In this document: positions 35,120 to 46,130 of the stretch, piece by piece
Layout of the letters: each line of letters begins with the position of its first letter
Position numbering within the stretch: position 1 is the first letter of the stretch
Assembly (NCBI GenBank): GCA_920105625.2
Contig: CAKKTE020000077.1
Coordinates: 806,001-870,000, forward strand
DNA length: 64,000 nt
Direction of reading: 5' to 3'
Origin: Clusia tigrina
Taxonomy: Eukaryota; Arthropoda; Insecta; Diptera; Clusiidae
Program-made: the position numbers and the translations under genes
Notes under the pieces: model-generated
Databases searched by the model: none
Told to the model about the DNA's origin: nothing
What the model saw: only the letters and a program-made list of their open reading frames with translations

Positions 35120-37953
35120 TTACTTTAAACCCAATAGTTCTGAAAATTTAGTATGACTTATTTTGGGTAAATTTTTAGTCAAGACATCTGCAATCATGTC
35201 TTTAGTGTTACAATATTTTAATTTTATAGATCCATTAGCATACAAGTCCCTTACATGGTGATATTTTACGTCGATGTGTTTGCTACCTGCATGGTAGACT
35301 GGATTTTTGACCAACTGTAAGGCACTCAGATTTTCTCCTTGGATTTCTATAACACCGTTGTAATTTAATTGGATTTCAGAAAATAATTTGTTTAGATATA
35401 TGGCCTCTTTTGCAGCGGACGACAAGGCCATATATTCCGCTTCGGTGCTTGACAAGGCGACTGTTTGTTGTTTGCGGCTTTCCCATGAAAAAGCACCGCC
35501 AGCTAAGATGAAAACATAACCTGTGTATGATTTGCGGTTTGTGGCATCGCCACCCCAATCGGCATCAACATAACATTTTACTGGTTCACCTGTTGGGAAA
35601 TATTTCAATTTCATATCCAATGTATTATTTAAATATTTAAGTACGCGCTTCGCTGCCGTAAAATGTTCAATATGTGGATCGCTGTTCTTTTGTGCTAATT
35701 TAGATACAGAGTGCACAATATCTGGTCTTGTATATATAGCTATACACATTAGCGATCCTATTAAGGATTGGTATTGAGTCTTATCAACTCTCTTACAATT
35801 TTCATTTTCACAAAATACTTGAAAATTAGGTTCAAGTGGGGTTGAAACTTTTCGAGAATTTTTGTTGTTTAATATGAGATTTTTGACTAATACCAATTGA
35901 ACCAGTTGGTCCATTTCTTTCAACATCCATACTGTTTGGAAAAAGTTCACTTGAGCCTTATCAACTACTTCAACCCTTTTTGAAATACCTGACTTTATAT
36001 TTTGTATATCAATTAAATCAGAGCAAGCTATTAATAAGTCGTCGACATAAACTACAATTATATTTATTTTGTCGGATTTTTTCTTTATATAAATGCATGG
36101 TTCACTTTGGCATGAATCAAAGCCCATTTCTTTAAGAATCGAATCCAATTTACGATTCCACTGCCGATCCGACTGCTTGAGACCGTATAATGCTTTTTTC
36201 AATTTTAAAACATGGTGTGGGAATTTCTCATTGATAAATTTTTCTAGGTGGGCCATATATACGTCGTCGTCTAATTCACTGTTAAGATATACCGTCGACA
36301 CATCCATTTGGTGGAGGTGTAACCCATATTCTGCTGCTAAAGCAAAAATCATTCTCAGCGATTCATACCGGACAACAGGGGAGAAAGTTTCACTATAATT
36401 TATCCCATATGTCTGGGAATGCCCCTTGGCCACAATCCGTGCCTTAAATCTCTCTATTTGCCCTTCTTTATTTTGTTTTAGAGTATACACCCATCTACAA
36501 CCCACCAAATTTTGACCTCCAGGAAGTTCCACTAACTCCCAAGTGTCATTATTTATCAGAGCTTTGTATTCACTCTCCATTGCGTTCAACTATAAATCAC
36601 AATACTCACTTGACAAAGCATCGCTCACAGTATATGGTATCATTACGTTGTCTGAACACATCAAATTTTCCGTATTAAATTCCTTTTTTGGTCTTTCTGG
36701 TACCGGTTCTACAAATTCTTGGCCTTCCTGGTCCCCTCTTTTGTTGTACGTTATCAACTTCATCAAGCTCGTTCGCAGATTCGTAATCACTTTCATGTTC
36801 TTCCTGTTTGTCAGTTACTGCATCTACCTCATAAGAAATATTTTCATCGCTAAAAACATTTTCTTTCTGCAACAATTCAAAACTAATGCTTTCCGATTTA
36901 TTTGACTCAACGAAGTAAACGTCTCTGCTCACAAAAATTGTTTTTGTTTCCTTTTCATATAGTCTGTAAGCTTTTGCAGTATCAGAGTACCCAATCATGA
37001 CGTACTCTTTCCCCTTAGCTTTAAATTTATGATTTTGATTCTTATCTAGTGCTATTGCAACAGAACCAAAAGTTCTAAAATGTTTAACAGACGGCTTTTT
37101 GTTATGCCATACTTCAAACGGAGTAGTGTTGTCTAACGCTTTTGTAGGTGCTCTGTTTCTCAAATATACAGCTGTGTGTACAGCCTCTGCCCACAAATAC
37201 TCAGGTAGACCTTCGCCAACCAACATGCAGCGTACCATCTCTACTACTGTACGGTTATACCGCTCTGCAACACCGTTCTGCTGCGGTGTATATGGCACTG
37301 TTAAATTTCTGACGATTCCGTTCTCTTTTAAATATTTTTCAAAAGCGCTGTTAACATATTCCGTGCCATTATCTGTTCGCAGAATTTTGATTTTTCTCTC
37401 AAGCTGGCACTCTACCATGTTTTTAAATTTTTTGAATTTTTCAAAAACTTCATCCTTTTTCTTTAAAAAATACACAAATACAAAGCGACTATTATCATCG
37501 ATGAATGTTAAAATATATTTTGCCCCACCAACAGATGTAGTACTTATTGGGCCGCATACATCGCTGTGAATAATTTCCAATAAATCTTTAGCTCTGTTCT
37601 CTGAACTGCTGAACGGTTTGACACAACATTTGCTTTGCATGCAAACAGTGCAGCTAATATTATCAGCGACTCTCTTTATTTTCAAACTATATACCATCTC
37701 TTTATTCACAAGCTCTCTTAGACTGCCAAAATTCATATGCCCATATCGTCGATGCCATTTAATAACATCCTCGTTGGTGTTTGAACATGTAAAAAATAGT
37801 TCGTTATTATTTGGTCCATACAAAAATAACTTGCCGACCTTTTTTGCAACAAGATATATCTTATCGCCTTTGCTGACAACAGCCTCTCTCTCGTTGAATT
37901 TTACGACACAACCATTGTTTACCGCTTTGCCAACAGATATAAAATTGCACTGA
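35120..37953 (-). pseudogene. Copia pol: integrase, RT, RNase H
   Basis: 37953-36675: the Gag-Pol core resumes in the protease-integrase region (CNFISVGKAV). Integrase finger (WHRRYGHMNFGSL, CTVCMQSK), core (SDVCGPI, LRTDNGTEYVN, PYTPQQNGVAERYNR), and a conserved IGYSDTAKAYRL block. A frameshift near 36690-36720 and an in-frame TAG near 36591 separate it from RT and RNase H (36589-35120): GCRWVYTLKQNKEG, YLNSELDDDVYMA, KALYGLKQSDRQWN, YVDDLLIAC (catalytic YVDD), CYVDADWGGD, and ALSSTEAEYMAL with KHIDVKYHHVRD. All catalytic motifs are kept. In copia this polyprotein makes the machinery that copies RNA into DNA and inserts it. Confidence 0.9.
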
Positions 37954-37957
37954 AGAC
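37954..37957. repeat. TSD of the Gag-PR element, left
   Basis: AGAC, repeated at 43268-43271; the copia frame is continuous when one copy is removed. Confidence 0.85.
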
Positions 37958-39409
37958 TGTAACGACTCTTTTTTATAGCTGGGGTAAAACTCAGCGGTTC
38001 CAGGGGTCGTGTACAGAAAAATATAAAAGTCCTGCGCGTTATATTAATAATAGCGTATTTATTTAATATAATGATTGTGAACTCTTGCTCGAAACAATTA
38101 TATTTCCTTAATTCTATGTTTGTATAAATAACTTGTTTAATGTATACTTGTTTTCCTGTCTCTACGTCCCGGTAAGTATGTGTCTCTGTGACTCAGTGGG
38201 AGAACGATTAAAAACCAGAAGCTCTCACTGAGTCCCTATGGTCTCTGTATGACTTAGTGGGAAAACGATTAAAGAACCAGAGGTTCCCCCTAAATCCCTA
38301 AGTCTCGGTTGCGTATGTGTCTCAGTGATTCAGTGGGAGAACGATTAAAAACCAGAGGCTCTCACTGAATCCCTGTAGTCTCTGTCTGTATATGGCTTAG
38401 CGAGAAAACGATTAAAAACCAGAGGTTCTCGCTAGGCTTTCTGTGTTCGTATGGTACTTTGTAGAGCTGTTGCTAGTCAGGATGCTGGTGATCGACGAAG
38501 AGACCTACTGCCTGGGCTACGTGGTTTATATAGTCCCAGGTCGCAGCGGCTGACACATGTTGTTGTTCGCAGGCCACCGTTGTGTGATTTTACTTCCGTT
38601 GGCCAGTAGTCGATTGTTGTTGTTGTGGCAGGCTTGTTGTTGTTGCAGTCAGGCTTGTTGGTGTTGCCGTCTTTTGCCCTTGGGCCACCTTCAACTTCTG
38701 GCGGTCAGCCACCTCACTCCAACGGTCCCTGGTTAGCCTGCAGTATTGTTGCCTGCCAGCAGCGCTGTCCGGAATCCTGTAGTGTTGTTGTTGTTAAATA
38801 TTTAATTTAACTGACAATCAGCATTTCCCTCTTGTGCTTCGCTCTCGTTTCTTCGTGTTGTTGTTAAATATTTAATTTAACTGACAACCAGCATTTCGTT
38901 TGTATTTCTCCTTCTGCTTGCTGGTCGTTGGCGTGGTGGTTGTTCTGTCGTTGTCCCTCTTGTGCTTCGCTCTCGTTTCTTCGTGTTGTTGGTGTAAGAT
39001 TTCCGAGCGAGCGCACTCGGCAAATTCCACCGCTGAGTTCGTGCACTCACCTTCTCTTGTCCTGCATGTATTTATTGCATTCCTCGGTGCTGTGTTTTTC
39101 CTCGCTCTTCGTAAGCATAGCGCTGATTGGCAAGATCGTTGGCTGTGGTGGTCGGGTTTTTTGTTGTAATTGCTATTATTCCAACTGGTCTAATATGCTG
39201 CTGCTGATCTGCGCTCCTACCACGGCCGCGCTAATTGGTTACAATGCTTGTAGTTCTTTTCGTTAGGTTCTCACTGCAGTTGTTTCGGTTGGCATTGTGT
39301 TCCAAGGTGCAATTATGCGGTGTGCTATTCAGGGTGTTTGTGTGTGTTTAGTGACTCTGTCACCTGTGGTGTGGGCCAAAATTTCCCACAGAAGATTTTG
39401 GTTCTTACA
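37958..39409 (-). repeat. 3' LTR of the Gag-PR element
   Basis: On the plus strand it runs TGTAACGACTC ... TTCTTACA. Contents in that direction: a terminal motif of about 60 bp (TATAGCTGGGGTAAAACTC, CGGTTCCAGGGGTCG), a hairpin array at 38190-38437, an internal tandem duplication near 38796-38895 (TTGTTAAATATTTAATTTAA repeated after about 70 bp), and TTG-rich DNA. It differs from the other LTR at about ten bases plus one 5 bp indel near 39298. Confidence 0.92.
38190..38437. repeat. Four tandem covarying hairpins in the 3' LTR
   Basis: Units at 38190-38234, 38251-38295, 38327-38371 and 38394-38437. Stems: GACTCAGTG/CACTGAGTC, GACTTAGT/CTAAATC (CTAAGTC in the other LTR), GATTCAGTG/CACTGAATC, and GGCTTAGCGAGAA/TTCTCGCTAGGC. 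Loops are almost constant: ACGATTAAAAACCAGA. Paired positions change together while the loop stays the same, which argues for selection on RNA or single-strand DNA structure. Confidence 0.85.
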
Positions 39410-39424
39410 CGCCCTCCCCACTTT
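39410..39424 (-). promoter_or_regulatory. Polypurine tract of the Gag-PR element
   Basis: Minus-strand AAAGTGGGGAGGGCG directly before the 3' LTR start TGTAAGAACC; primes plus-strand DNA synthesis. Confidence 0.75.
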
Positions 39425-41717
39425 ACCGACGAGAAATTTTAACTACGTCATGGCAGAGGGTCACTCTGTATGCGTCTCGCCTAAATCGTATTCGCCCTCG
39501 TGTCCGTTTTTGCTGAGCCCCTTTGGCTTTACGCAAAATTTCTGTTACTAAGCCCTGTGGTAGACCAGCTCCTTTCGATTCCTGTAGCTCTTCTAAACTT
39601 TGGAATGTGACATGGTTCCATTGTGTGGCTGAGTCGTCTGTATTTGGCATCCGTTTCTCTGTTGACGGGCTCCCTGTAGCACCGTTCCGTTGTCTACTAC
39701 TGTTGCTGCGGTGGCTATGGGCGTCGCTTCTGTTGTGTTTGGTGCACTTGATTGCACGGTGGTTGTCCCTTGATCTGTCGGTTTGTCTACGTGGCATTTC
39801 TCGGGTTTCCCGCGCTGGCGAACACCTTGCGGAATAACTGGAAGATGCGCTGCTTGTCATGGTCGTTTGACGCCTTAATGTCGTGATCTGACTACCACTT
39901 GGTGCGCCCGTGTCCTTCTCCTGAGGCCCCTGTGGTAATTCGTTTTTGGTTTTCCCTCGGCAGAATCCGTGGCAAGTGAACGCGTTCGTGTGTGTAATAC
40001 TTGTTCCTGGTGATGTATATTTGCTACTGCGTTGGCTTCCGCTGTATTCTCTGTTGTGTCTCTGTTCTTTAGATTTTCTGACGTTAGTTGGCCTCTTGGA
40101 AGGCATTGATGCATTTACTTGTGAGAAGTTCTCAACGCGGATTGTCGTGCACGTTGCAAAGTCTCGTGGTTGCACACAACCGTTATGAGGTCCCAGCGTG
40201 ATCTCCTGATCGCCGCACTTCAATGTCGTTCCCAGGCTTGTCATGAAATCCACTCCCAGGAGTAGATCATCACTGGAGTCAGGCATGATAAGTAGTTCTA
40301 TCTGGCATGCCTGCCCTCCAAACCTTACCTTCGTCACAAATGTCTCTTTGACCCTCCTAGCACTTCCGTCTGCCATAAGCGCTCTGGTATTGGATTTTCC
40401 CAATTTGCCGGTAGAAGCGCGTAACTTGTGTGCTAGGCGTCTGCTCATAAAACTGTGCGTTGCACCTGTGTCCAGCGTCGCGGTGACAGTTTCTGTGCCA
40501 ATAGAAACGTTAGCGCAGATTCGTCGCCCGACACAGTGCAATGCGTTTTTCCATGGTAAAGTCTGGTGTCGCTGCTCTGCTCCATGTTGCGGGTCTGACG
40601 GTAGTCTTCTGTTGGGTGGTGCTCTCTGGTTGCAGCACTCGATCGTCCTAACTCCCCTACGGCCACACTCCCAACAAAACAGTATTTGCACGTTGCGACA
40701 TAGCTGTGCTATGTGACCATTTTGGCCACAACGCCGGCAGGCTGTTCTAGGATCTATGGGTGCCACTTTGCTATCTACCGTCACCTGTCGGTTCCTTACC
40801 TCTCGAGGTGGACCTTGCTCTGTTCGCCTTTGTGTGGGTGGCGCTGCTAGCTGTTCGCCTTCTCCCCGTATGCTCTCCAAATCCTCGGCCATCTCTATCA
40901 GCTCCTGTAGCGATACGAAATCTCTACGGCGCACGTATAGCTGATATTGTGGCAGACTGTTCTGGAAGATTCTTTCCAGTTTCTACTCCTCCGAATACTC
41001 CACGTGTCGCATAAGATTTTGCAATTCGAGTACATACTGCTTGAATGACTCTCGATGCCTCTAGTGACGCTGTCGGATCTGGTCGTCGAGTTTCTCCATG
41101 AAACGGGCCGGTAAAAAGAATTTCAGGAAGTCCTTCCTATATGTGCTCCATTCCCGCCACGCTCGATTGTTGTTTCTGAACCACATGAGTGCTCGTTCTC
41201 TCAAGAGTTCAGGCATAGTACGCGGAAGGAAATCTATGTTTATTCCGTACACATCTGCTAATTCCTCGACTCGCTCAATAAACGCCAGTGGATCACGCCC
41301 ACCGTCAAAGTTAAGAGACCACTTCCGTACTTGATCAATAACAGCGGCGTACTGTGTAGACCCGTTGTATTGTTGATCCATTGGTGCAGGTGAAACGTAA
41401 GGATGCTGTGGTATTCCCCGTACCTCTGGATTCCACGCGGGTAGAGTTGCATCTGCGTACGTGCTTGGCCTGTCCACTTCCAGCGTTTCGCTGGGAACTA
41501 TGGATGCAGCCGGCCTTGGTGATGTGCTTTTAACATGCCTGCGTTGTAGATTCATCAACCGGCATTGTTGCTCCTGAGTCAGTACCGTTTCTGTGAAAAA
41601 TTCAGAAAGCCGCTTTCGGAGGTCATCTACTGTGCCTGTAGTTTCCAAACCGAATTCCTCTGCAAAAATCACCAACTCATCTTTCCGTAGCACGTACACC
41701 CAGCTTGTTTTTCCCAT
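39423..41717 (-). pseudogene. Gag-protease frame of the non-autonomous element, two TAG stops
   Basis: A single frame of 765 codons from ATG at 41717 (MGKTSWVYVLRKDELVIF) to a stop at the LTR edge, broken by in-frame TAGs at 41061-41063 and about 40984. Residues 1-218: Gag with an N-terminal SAP-like helix-extended start (LRKRLSEFFTET) and a capsid-like core (KWSLNFDGGRDPLAFIERVE, RALMWFRNNNRAWREW, DFLKFFLPARF), which is the Retrotrans_gag pattern. About residues 325-365: two zinc knuckles (CRRCGQNGHIAQLC, CWECGRRGVRTIECC; the second is non-canonical). About residues 410-500: aspartic protease (ATLDTGATHSFMSR, LLLGVDFMTSLG). The last 260 residues are Ser/Thr/Arg-rich with no known domain. Gag packages RNA and the protease matures it. 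Confidence 0.88.
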
Positions 41718-41790
41718 CCTGTGACTTTCCTGGTTAATGGCGAAGACTATGGGTGAGCGTCAGATGCGTTGAATTTCCTTGTTTTTTTAT

Positions 41791-41809
41791 AGTCCCTGCT
41801 CGGGCGCCA
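41791..41809 (-). promoter_or_regulatory. Primer-binding site, tRNA-Lys type
   Basis: Minus-strand TGGCGCCCGAGCAGGGACT, one base after the 5' LTR end. Apart from GAG for GAA it is the classical tRNA-Lys 3'-end complement. It fixes the minus strand as the sense strand. Confidence 0.88.
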
Positions 41810-41810
41810 C

Positions 41811-43267
41811 TGTAACGACTATTTTTTATAGCTGGGGTAAAACTCAGCGGTTCCAGGGGTCGTGTACAGAAAAATATAAAAGTCCTGCGAGTTATATTAA
41901 TAATAGCGTATTTATTTAATATAATGATTGTGAAGTCTTGCTCGAAACAATTATATTTCCTTAATTCTATGTTTGTATAAATAACTTGTTTAATGTATAC
42001 TTGTTTTCCTGTCTCTACGTCCCGGTAAGTATGTGTCTCTGTGACTCAGTGGGAGAACGATTAAAAACCAGAAGCTCTCACTGAGTCCCTATGGTCTCTG
42101 TATGACTTAGTGGGAAAACGATTAAAGAACCAGAGGTTCCCCCTAAGTCCCTAAGTCTCGGTTGCGTATGTGTCTCAGTGATTCAGTGGGAGAACGATTA
42201 AAAACCAGAGGCTCTCACTGAATCCCTGTAGTCTCTGTCTGTGTATGGCTTAGCGAGAAAACGATTAAAAACCAGAGGTTCTCGCTAGGCTTTCTGTGTT
42301 CGTATGGTACTTTGTAGAGCTGTTGCTAGTCAGGATGCTGGTGATCGACGAAGAGACCTACTGCCTGGGCTACGTGGTTTATATAGTTCCAGGTCGCAGC
42401 GGCTGACACATGTTGTTGTTCGCAGGCCACCGTTGTGTGATTTTACTTCCGTTGGCCAGTAGTCGATTGTTGTTGTTGTGGCAGGCTTGTTGTTGTTGCA
42501 GTCAGGCTTGTTGGTGTTGCCGTCTTTTGCCCTTGGGCCACCTTCAACTTCTGGCGGTCAGCCACCTCACTCCAACGGTCCCTGGTTAGCCTGCAGTATT
42601 GTTGCCTGCCAGCAGCGGTGTCCGGAATCCTGTAGTGTTGTTGTTGTTAAATATTTAATTTAACTGACAATCAGCATTTCCCTCTTGTGCTTCGGTCTCG
42701 TTTCTTCGTGTTGTTGTTAAATATTTAATTTAACTGACAACCAGCATTTCGTTTGTATTTCTCCTTCTGCTTGCTGGTCGTTGGCGTGGTGGTTGTTCTG
42801 TCGTTGTCCCTCTTGTGCTTCGCTCTCGTTTCTTCGTGTTGTTGGTGTAAGATTTCCGAGCGAGCGCACTCGGCAAATTCCACCGCTGAGTTCGTGCACT
42901 CACCTTCTCTTGTCCTGCATGTATTTATTGCATTCCTCGGTGCTGTGTTTTTCCTCGCTCTTCGTAAGCATAGCGCTGATTGGCAAGATCGTTGGCTGTG
43001 GTGGTCGGGTTTTTTGTTGTAATTGCTATTATTCCAACTGGTCTAATATGCTGCTGCTGATCTGCGCTCCTACCACGGCCGCGCTAATTGGTTACAATGC
43101 TTGTAGTTCTTTTCGTTAGGTTCTCACTGCAGTTGTTTCGGTTGGCATTGTGGGCGTTTCCAAGGTGCAATTATCCGGTCTGCTATTCAGGGTGTTTGTG
43201 TGTGTTTAGTGACTCTGTCACCTGTGGTGTGGGCCAAAATTTCCCACAGAAGATTTTGGTTCTTACA
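41811..43267 (-). repeat. 5' LTR of the Gag-PR element
   Basis: Partner of 37958-39409, with the same internal plan. It should hold the promoter. Five extra bases (GGCGT) near 43152 are the only clear indel. Confidence 0.92.
42043..42290. repeat. Four tandem covarying hairpins in the 5' LTR
   Basis: Same four units as at 38190, offset by 3853. In unit 2 the right stem reads CTAAGTC, fully complementary to GACTTAG; the 3' LTR has CTAAATC. Confidence 0.85.
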
Positions 43268-43271
43268 AGAC
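43268..43271. repeat. TSD of the Gag-PR element, right
   Basis: AGAC, copy of 37954-37957. Confidence 0.85.
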
Positions 43272-44263
43272 ATGGAATGTATAACACATCTGCTAATGTT
43301 ATATCGAACTCTCTTAATTTTACTTGTCCTCTGCCTTTCGCTAAGATTTTGTTGTTTCCAGCCAATATTATCTCTTCTTCGTAGTCTTCAAACGTATGAA
43401 ACATGTTGCGATTACAGCATAACTGCGAACTCGCGCCACTGTCTATGCACCAAACATTTTCTCTTAAATTGTCATTGTTTACTATTGTAAGCATGCGATG
43501 AGGGCCTTCGTCTCTTTGCTCTCTTTTGTTTGAAGTTTTGTCTTTACACTGAGCAGCATAATGACCGTTTCTACCACAAGCATAGCATTTGAAATTGGCT
43601 TTTCTGTTTTTGGCATTTTTATTCACTTCGTTATAACTATTGCTTCTGTTTTTGTTTTGTCGTGCCATAAAAACCTGTACGCTACTCTCGGCATTATTAG
43701 AATCATTGTTTTTGTTTTTCTGCGTTCGCCTTTTTCATATAATTTTAATTTCAACACTGATAACTTTGGAAGATTATCTCGTGCTTCTAGAGCAACAACA
43801 ATGTTTTCGTAAAACTTTGGCAGACTCGCAAGCAGCATTATAACATATAACTCCTCCTGTAGCTCAATTTCTACTTCGGCTAGCTTCTCAACTATTGACC
43901 CAAAATTGCAAATATATTCCTGGACATTGTCATCTTCTGATGTACGCATTGTAACCGCAATGTAACCTTACGTACCGGTCCTTTTGGACGATGTAACTCT
44001 TTTAACGTGTCCCACGTTTCCAATGACGTCTTGCAATTTTTAATATGTGATATTTGCAAAGATGTCGCACTCAATATAATAGTAGCAGTAGCCTTTTCAT
44101 CTTTCGAATTCCAAACAGCAGCTAGCGTGGGATCTTCTGGCTTTGTTTCTGATCCAGACACCAATGCCCATAAACCTTGATGGACAAGCACACTTTTCAC
44201 TTGAAGACTCTATGAGTCGTAGTTGGTGTCATCTAGCTTGGCAATATTGTACAAAGCACTCAT
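43272..44263 (-). pseudogene. Copia Gag and start of protease
   Basis: Starts at an ATG at 44263 (MSALYNIAKLDDTNYDS), followed at once by a TAG where copia-type Gags usually have Trp, then SLQVKSVLVHQGLWAL and SLETWDTLKELHRPKGPVRK. A frameshift near 43945 leads to the next piece (43949-43623: EEELYVIMLLASLPKFYENI-type capsid end) and another to 43668-43272, with the zinc knuckle CYACGRNGHYAAQC, the protease active site WCIDSGASSQLC and VTLADVLYIP-type text. The insertion at 43271 cuts the protease. Joined to 37953 the frame would continue. Confidence 0.85.
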
Positions 44264-44340
44264 TGTTTTAAAACAAAACTTTTCGTAAACAATTTTTAAT
44301 TTACTTTACTTTTTCTTTTGTATGTATGTGCATGCGTATA

Positions 44341-44355
44341 GCTGGGCCCATAACC
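44341..44355 (-). promoter_or_regulatory. Copia primer-binding site (initiator tRNA-Met fragment)
   Basis: Minus-strand GGTTATGGGCCCAGC directly after the 5' LTR. Copia is known to prime from an internal fragment of initiator tRNA-Met with this sequence. Confidence 0.85.
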
Positions 44356-44609
44356 TATTGGAGCGTTGCCTTGCTCAATTACTTACACATACATATATAT
44401 ATTTATCGGAGGAATAAAAACACGATACGTCTGCTAAGTTCACTCGTTTTATTGAGAGTGAAATAATACAAAAGGAAAAAGAAAGACAATGGTAAAAATA
44501 ATACAATGTTAAGAATAATTAAAGGAGAACATAAAACATAGTTGGAAATATGTGCATTTATGTACAGAGTTGTATTTATAAAAATTCAATAGTGGTATTC
44601 ACTTTCCAA
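44356..44609 (-). repeat. Copia 5' LTR
   Basis: About 254 bp, same sequence as 34815-35078 with several differences. The outer end reads CCAA followed by an A-run instead of CCAATA, a small change at the hAT junction. Confidence 0.85.
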
Positions 44610-45808
44610 AAAAAAATAGTAATGTCATTTAAATAATGAAGCAACAAAGTTTTGCATTTGGTTATTACACCTGTTTGTTCTTCTAAACTAAATTGAGTAA
44701 GCTGATTAGCTGGCGGAAATAAAAATATGGCTAATTTATGATAAATTGTGATCTTGCTGTCTACTAACGAAATTAAAGTGTCATGTAATTTTTTTTTAAA
44801 TTCTGATATAAAACTAGGTTCATCATTATTGGTGGTATTACATATGGTTTTTAGTTACGGACATGTGGATGAACTAAATGAATTGTTGGATAGGAACTGC
44901 CTTCCAAGTTCTTTTGACGCATCCATGAAAGGTTTAAGAATTGCTATTAATTGATCTAAATGATATTCTTTTATCACGTTATATTTCTCATTTAGATTTT
45001 TATCACTTAGATTTTTTGAATATCAGCAAAGTTCGATTTTATGGATAAAATGGTATAATAAACTGTATTCCATCTTGTGGGTGTGAAACTTTTTAATGAT
45101 GTTAAGTCGCAATTTAAGCCAGATTTCTTAACAAATTTTACCAGTTTGGACGATGTTGTTACGATTTCATCAATCTGTTCTGACGTTTTAATACATTTTT
45201 CTATTGTATTGTGAAGAAGGTGACTAATGCAGTTGATATATTCGTGGTCCTTTAAAGCTGCTTTGATATTGCTTCCTCTATCTGTTACTATAACTGTCGG
45301 ATCGTTTAAGGAACAACTGAACTCACTGAGTAAAGTCTCTAGTTTATGTTTTATAGTGATGCCTACAATACAATAAAATATATTAATAACGTACTTTCTG
45401 TTAAGATAAACATAACAGTTTCCAAGTTGAATATGGGCAATTCCAAGTGAAGTGAGCCCTTGTCTGGCCTTATGTCTCCGATTTTGATCAAATTTAGTGG
45501 GAAAGAAAGTTACACAAAGAAAAGCTTTTTTTTCTTTTTAAAAAATCTCGAAAACGGTAAAAGTTCAAGTTCTGAAATTTTCAGTAAATATTTAGTGATG
45601 AATTGTTTTCAAACAAAAAATGTGGAAAAAAAATTAAAAATTGTTTTCTGTGCAAAATCGTGTTTTTTTTTTAAATTTGCCTTGCAAAAAATACCATCTT
45701 TCAAAAAAAAATTTTGCGAGTTTGAGCTAGTCGATAGAGCAAAAAATACGAATTTTACAGCCATTTTTGTAAGGCAATATCAAAAATTTTCATATGAAAA
45801 CATTTTAT

Positions 45809-45944
45809 TTATAACAATTTTTCATATGAACATTTTTGAGGTTGCCTCACAAAACCGGTTATGACAGAAATTTAATTTATAACAATTTTTCATATGAACA
45901 TTTTTGAGGTTGCCTCACAAAACCGGTTATGACAGAAATTTAAT
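45809..45944. repeat. Two tandem copies of a 68 bp unit in the hAT intron
   Basis: Units 45809-45876 and 45877-45944 are practically identical (TTATAACAATTTTTCATATG ... GGTTGCCTCACAAAACCGG). They sit close to the donor site. Confidence 0.95.
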
Positions 45945-46130
45945 TTACTGATTACTCACTTGTATTTGAAATTCCTTTCATAGATTTTATTCCTAGCAGC
46001 TTGCTTTTACACTCACCATCCATAACAAAATGAGCCGTTGGGGCTAGGTAGGATATTTTAGAAAAATTTTCTGTCCATAGATCACATGTCTGGGCATAAT
46101 CAATTTTTCGTATAGATGAGATCTCTGATT

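Larger units (their letters stand above)
37958..43267 (-). mobile_element. Complete LTR retrotransposon coding only Gag and protease (non-autonomous)
   Basis: LTRs of 1,452 bp (37958-39409) and 1,457 bp (41811-43267), about 99% alike, flank 2,401 bp. A Lys-type primer-binding site lies next to the 5' LTR on the minus strand, a purine tract lies next to the 3' LTR, and a 4 bp TSD (AGAC) flanks the whole. The internal region is filled by one minus-strand frame for Gag, zinc knuckles and an aspartic protease plus a basic tail. No RT, RNase H or integrase motif is present in any frame. The 4 bp TSD and Gag type point to Ty3/gypsy. It must borrow enzymes from an autonomous relative. Confidence 0.9.
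34815..44609 (-). mobile_element. Copia-type (Ty1/copia) retrotransposon, split by the Gag-PR element
   Basis: Minus-strand element with LTRs at 44356-44609 (5') and 34815-35078 (3'), ends TATTGG...CCAATA. Without the insertion it is about 4.5 kb. Order: LTR, primer-binding site, Gag, protease, integrase, RT, RNase H, LTR, which is the Pseudoviridae order with integrase before RT. TSD in the hAT is within a T-run (ATTTT) and poorly resolved. LTRs differ at several positions (for example ACACATACTCGTACATATA against ACACATACATATATA), so the insertion is not brand new. Confidence 0.9.

Noticed and set aside
38190..38437. Regular palindromic repeats resembling a CRISPR array
   Set aside because: Stems vary in a compensated way, spacers are short and repeated in both LTRs, and the sequence is eukaryotic; this is an LTR hairpin array.
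38625..39266. Plus-strand frames in the LTR (also at 42478-43119)
   Set aside because: TTG-rich LTR sequence read by chance; identical frames occur in both LTRs and oppose the element's sense strand.
45460..45864. A 134-codon plus-strand frame
   Set aside because: Low-complexity Lys/Phe translation of AT-rich DNA in the hAT intron; no homology signal.
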